Below are positions 4,736 through 6,362 of a stretch of DNA of 6,362 nt, piece after piece (position 1 is the stretch's first letter; each line of letters begins with the position of its first letter). The stretch comes from Candidatus Omnitrophota bacterium. Its GTDB lineage: Bacteria; Omnitrophota; Gorgyraeia; Duberdicusellales; 4484-171. The notes beneath the pieces are model-generated. The model saw nothing but the letters and a program-made list of their open reading frames with translations. It did not search any database and had not been told where the DNA came from. The position numbers and the translations under genes are program-made. Where the stretch lies: positions 1-6,362 of the forward strand of contig JAIPHS010000052.1 of NCBI GenBank assembly GCA_021735105.1, read 5' to 3'.

Positions 4736-4974
4736 TTAGATCAATTGTATAATTCAAGAGATGTGCTTACAAATACTCAAAAAACAAAATTTTTTCCGCG
4801 CTGGTATGATTTTTTCTGCAATTTTTAGCTAGAAACACAGAAAAATGCCTAAAAATCTCCTCCCAGCGCTCCGCGGCTCGTCGATTTTCTTAACTCCATT
4901 TTCCTGTTAAAATCATAAAGCGCTCAAAAATTTGTTTTTTTTCGTTTGCCAATATTCTTTGTAAATAGTACAGA
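4736..4974. other. Gene-free stretch with structured, probably repeated element
   Basis: No protein gene is supported here. The core at 4798-4869 is bounded by GCGCTGG (4798-4804) and CCAGCGC (4863-4869). Inside are TTTTTCTG (4811-4818) with CAGAAAAA (4838-4845), and ATTTTTAG (4821-4828) with CTAAAAAT (4849-4856). The two inner pairings cross each other, so they are alternatives or a pseudoknot. A GC-rich patch (4863-4881) contrasts with the AT-rich flanks. The 14-mer shared with 1278-1291 lies at 4889-4902. A 15-codon frame starting ATGGAGTTAAG on the minus strand follows an AGGA tract but is too short to call. Confidence 0.45.
4889..4902. repeat. 14-bp direct repeat, copy 2 (CTTAACTCCATTTT)
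   Basis: Exact second copy of the 14-mer at 1278-1291, same orientation. It borders the structured element on its upstream (minus-strand) side. Similarity stops at the 14-mer, so a common repeat edge is a guess. Confidence 0.5.
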
Positions 4975-5544
4975 TCATTGGCGCTGGCGGTAGAGAGAGT
5001 TGTCGATTATACCAACCATGCTGCTTGTATCCAGGTTATGAGAAAGAAAAGCCTTTATCTTTCTTATAATTTCAGAAGGATTTTTCAAGGCTTGATTGTA
5101 ATCTATATCAATAAATTCAATATTATCCTGTTCTTTGAGCCAAGCTTTAACCTTTGTGAGATGTTTTTGGTAAAGTTGCGCCATTTTTTGGTCGGGGATA
5201 GCGTCAGTTGGTTTATTTTGACGGATAAGCATCTTTTTTTGCGAGGCTAAGATTTCAGCCATCTTTCGCTCCATAAAGATTACTTTATATTGATAATTTT
5301 TGGGTAGATGCTTTAATAGGGCCGATACCATCTTCACCGCTTTACCTTCTGCCTGTTTCAACCAATCTTGGTCATCTTTAATCTTTTTAACCCGCTCATA
5401 CTCATAATAACCTTTGGGATTATCGGGGTCAGCTTGACGCAAGTTATCGATCAAGGGCCGGATGCCGCCGGCTTCCAACATCTTCATCATCATCGAAGTG
5501 CCAGAGCGAGGCAAGCCGGAAACTATTGTAATTGTTTTATCCAT
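4975..5544 (-). CDS. Short sulfotransferase-family P-loop protein
   Basis: 189 residues. The N-terminus ITIVSGLPRSGTSMMMKML (5-23) contains the GLPRSGTS loop (10-17) that binds the 5'-phosphosulfate of PAPS in sulfotransferases. NPKGYYEYERVKKI (42-55) is typical of the bacterial branch, and YKVIFMERKMAEILASQKKM (86-105) matches the 3'-phosphate-binding strand and helix, with Arg93 and Ser101. The C-terminus ends in the family-like SLYRQRQ. The length is near the short end of the family but no core motif is missing. Acceptor is unknown; a cell-surface glycan or a metabolite would fit. The ATG at 5544 is fixed by an in-frame TGA two codons upstream. The likely Shine-Dalgarno GGAG lies 16 bp away, separated by a 7-mer array. 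The region is less AT-rich than the nucleotidyltransferase genes. Confidence 0.85.
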   Translation of the reverse strand: MDKTITIVSGLPRSGTSMMMKMLEAGGIRPLIDNLRQADPDNPKGYYEYERVKKIKDDQDWLKQAEGKAVKMVSALLKHLPKNYQYKVIFMERKMAEILASQKKMLIRQNKPTDAIPDQKMAQLYQKHLTKVKAWLKEQDNIEFIDIDYNQALKNPSEIIRKIKAFLSHNLDTSSMVGIIDNSLYRQRQ

Positions 5545-5565
5545 CGTTCAACGTTCGACGCTCCG
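5545..5565. repeat. 7-bp tandem repeat array between Shine-Dalgarno and start codon
   Basis: Units CGTTCAA, CGTTCGA and CGCTCCG abut the sulfotransferase ATG. The only good ribosome binding sequence, minus strand GGAG at 5561-5564, is 16 bp from the ATG; removing one 7-bp unit would leave 9 bp. The array also supplies the in-frame TGA just before the start. Confidence 0.7.
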
Positions 5566-5592
5566 TTATCTCTCATCCTGTTTTATTCGCTA

Positions 5593-5620
5593 GGCACTTT
5601 GCGCCTTGCGCTATGCTTCT
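5593..5620. repeat. Second 7-bp periodic tract, TGCGCNN variant
   Basis: GGCACTT, TGCGCCT, TGCGCTA and TGCTTCT show a 7-bp period with a core unlike the other arrays. It lies between the partial AAA_14/DUF4143 gene and the sulfotransferase gene. Four degenerate units make this a weaker call. Confidence 0.5.
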
Positions 5621-5639
5621 TTAGTTTAACTAAAAGCAT
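5613..5639 (-). other. Hairpin over the stop codon of the partial AAA_14/DUF4143 gene
   Basis: A perfect core TTTAGTT-T-AACTAAA (5620-5634) is extended by ATGCTT/AGCAT outer arms, giving about 12 paired bases with a 2-nt bulge. It includes the TAA at 5626-5628. Since no T-run follows on the minus strand, it is more likely a 3' end structure or protein site than a standard intrinsic terminator. Confidence 0.45.
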
Positions 5640-6362
5640 CATCCCAAAGCTGGCTAAGAAAATCTTCCCACGGCAGAATATGCACGCCGGATATAACTCT
5701 TGGCCGTTTCTCCAAGCTTACTACCAGATAATTATTAAGTTTTTTTTCTTCTTTCAAAGCCATTATCCCGCGCAGGTCCCTGGGAGAAATATTGGTTTTT
5801 GCTTTTACCTCAATAGCTGTACTGTCATTGATAATAAAATCGACTTCATAGCCTGATTTTGACCGCCAATAATAAAGATTACCCATATTGTTATAATCTA
5901 AGAAAGCTTTTAATTCATGAGCTAGATAGGTTTCAAAGGCAGCCCCAAATTCCGGAGATCCTTTCTTTAACTGAGAACAATTTTGCAGATAACGCACAAC
6001 ACCTACATCAAAAAAATAAAACTTAGAAGTAGATATCGGTTTTCTTCTGCGGCTCTTTTTCCAAGCCGGCAAATCAAACCCGATAAGAGTATCACGCAAT
6101 ATCTGAAAATACTCTTGAACAGTGCTCGAAGGCACCTGAGAATCATTAGATATATTGGTGTAATTTATCATTAATCCATTACAAAGCGCGGCAACTTGCA
6201 AAAATCTGCTAAAAGCCGGTACATTTCTGGTTAGGCCTTCGGCGGCAATTTCTTCTTTTAGATAATCATTTGCATAAGCTTTTAGGTCTTCATCCGGTGA
6301 GTCAGAAAAATATATAGAAGGAACCAGCCCTCTATTCAATGCCTTTAATAGACTGAAACGTT
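5626..6362 (-). CDS. AAA_14 / DUF4143 protein, N-terminal half outside window
   Basis: The frame is open to the right edge; the reading before the possible TTG at 6339 continues as RFSLLKA, matching the family motif around 'LLKALNRGLVPSIY'. So this is an internal part of a longer gene (typical length near 380 residues) and the ATPase with Walker motifs is missing from view. Visible are YLKEEIAAEGLTRNVPAFSR, a winged-helix-like part (NYTNISNDSQVPSSTVQEYF), and the DUF4143 nuclease-like core YYWRSKSGYEVDFII followed by AIEVKAK, with the Asp and the Glu-x-Lys of the PD-(D/E)xK pattern intact. It belongs to a different subfamily from the protein at 2139-3446: sequence similarity is limited to the core motifs. 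It precedes the sulfotransferase gene by 81 bp. Function is as uncertain as for the family. Confidence 0.92.
   Translation of the reverse strand, partial: RFSLLKALNRGLVPSIYFSDSPDEDLKAYANDYLKEEIAAEGLTRNVPAFSRFLQVAALCNGLMINYTNISNDSQVPSSTVQEYFQILRDTLIGFDLPAWKKSRRRKPISTSKFYFFDVGVVRYLQNCSQLKKGSPEFGAAFETYLAHELKAFLDYNNMGNLYYWRSKSGYEVDFIINDSTAIEVKAKTNISPRDLRGIMALKEEKKLNNYLVVSLEKRPRVISGVHILPWEDFLSQLWDDAFS

Noticed and set aside
4978..5250. Plus-strand open frame of 90 codons
   Set aside because: It lies antisense to the sulfotransferase gene, whose motifs are unmistakable; the plus-strand product has no recognisable domain.
5368..5856. Plus-strand open frame of 162 codons
   Set aside because: It crosses antisense over the sulfotransferase start and the DUF4143 end, including the gap and arrays; low-complexity product without a family match.
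5983..6174. Plus-strand open frame of 63 codons
   Set aside because: Antisense to the well-conserved DUF4143 part; no start signal or domain.
1..6362. tRNA or rRNA genes
   Set aside because: No cloverleaf with a GGTTCRA arm and no rRNA-like stretch was seen on either strand, although no covariance search could be run.

Overview
The window is AT-rich bacterial DNA. All eight protein genes I can support lie on the minus strand, so transcription runs from high to low coordinates. Standard code 11 fits: stops are TAA, TAG and TGA, and no gene needs a reassigned UGA. The gene mix is a MarR/EPS-type regulator, an S23-like four-helix-bundle protein, two nucleotidyltransferases, two AAA_14/DUF4143 ATPases, a Fic protein and a short sulfotransferase. 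With the many 7-bp tandem repeats between genes, this suggests an accessory stretch of an uncultivated lineage, perhaps Omnitrophota or a similar candidate phylum. That placement is an impression; no taxonomic marker is present.

Layout in transcription order. 6362-5626: C-terminal part of an AAA_14/DUF4143 protein whose ATPase half lies outside the window. 5544-4975: short P-loop sulfotransferase-like gene. 4974-4621: gene-free stretch with a structured repeat, a 7-mer array and a well-formed promoter with paired operator-like palindromes. 4620-3721: Fic protein with an N-terminal helix-turn-helix. 3720-3447: gene-free stretch with an extended -10 promoter and a TTTACAC motif repeated three times. 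3446-2139: complete AAA_14/DUF4143 protein. 2070-1291: divergent nucleotidyltransferase. 1290-1033: gene-free stretch with a 7-mer array, a near-consensus promoter, a palindrome at the predicted start and a second array. 1032-1: probable operon of four-helix-bundle gene, MarR-like regulator and MNT nucleotidyltransferase, the last cut by the window edge.

The genes do not form one recognisable pathway. Several belong to families often found in defence, toxin-antitoxin or surface-polysaccharide islands (Fic, MNT, AAA_14/DUF4143, MarR-EPS, sulfotransferase). The most distinctive signal lies between the genes: 7-bp degenerate tandem repeats (NGTCCAA, NGTTCAA/CGTTCGA, and a TGCGCNN variant) occur in six clusters. 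Two of them bracket the four-helix-bundle gene in opposite orientation, making a possible long stem like that of 23S rRNA intervening sequences. Two others belong to a 34-bp block, 29/34 identical, that carries the -35 hexamer of each of the two best promoters. Another sits between the Shine-Dalgarno sequence and the start codon of the sulfotransferase.
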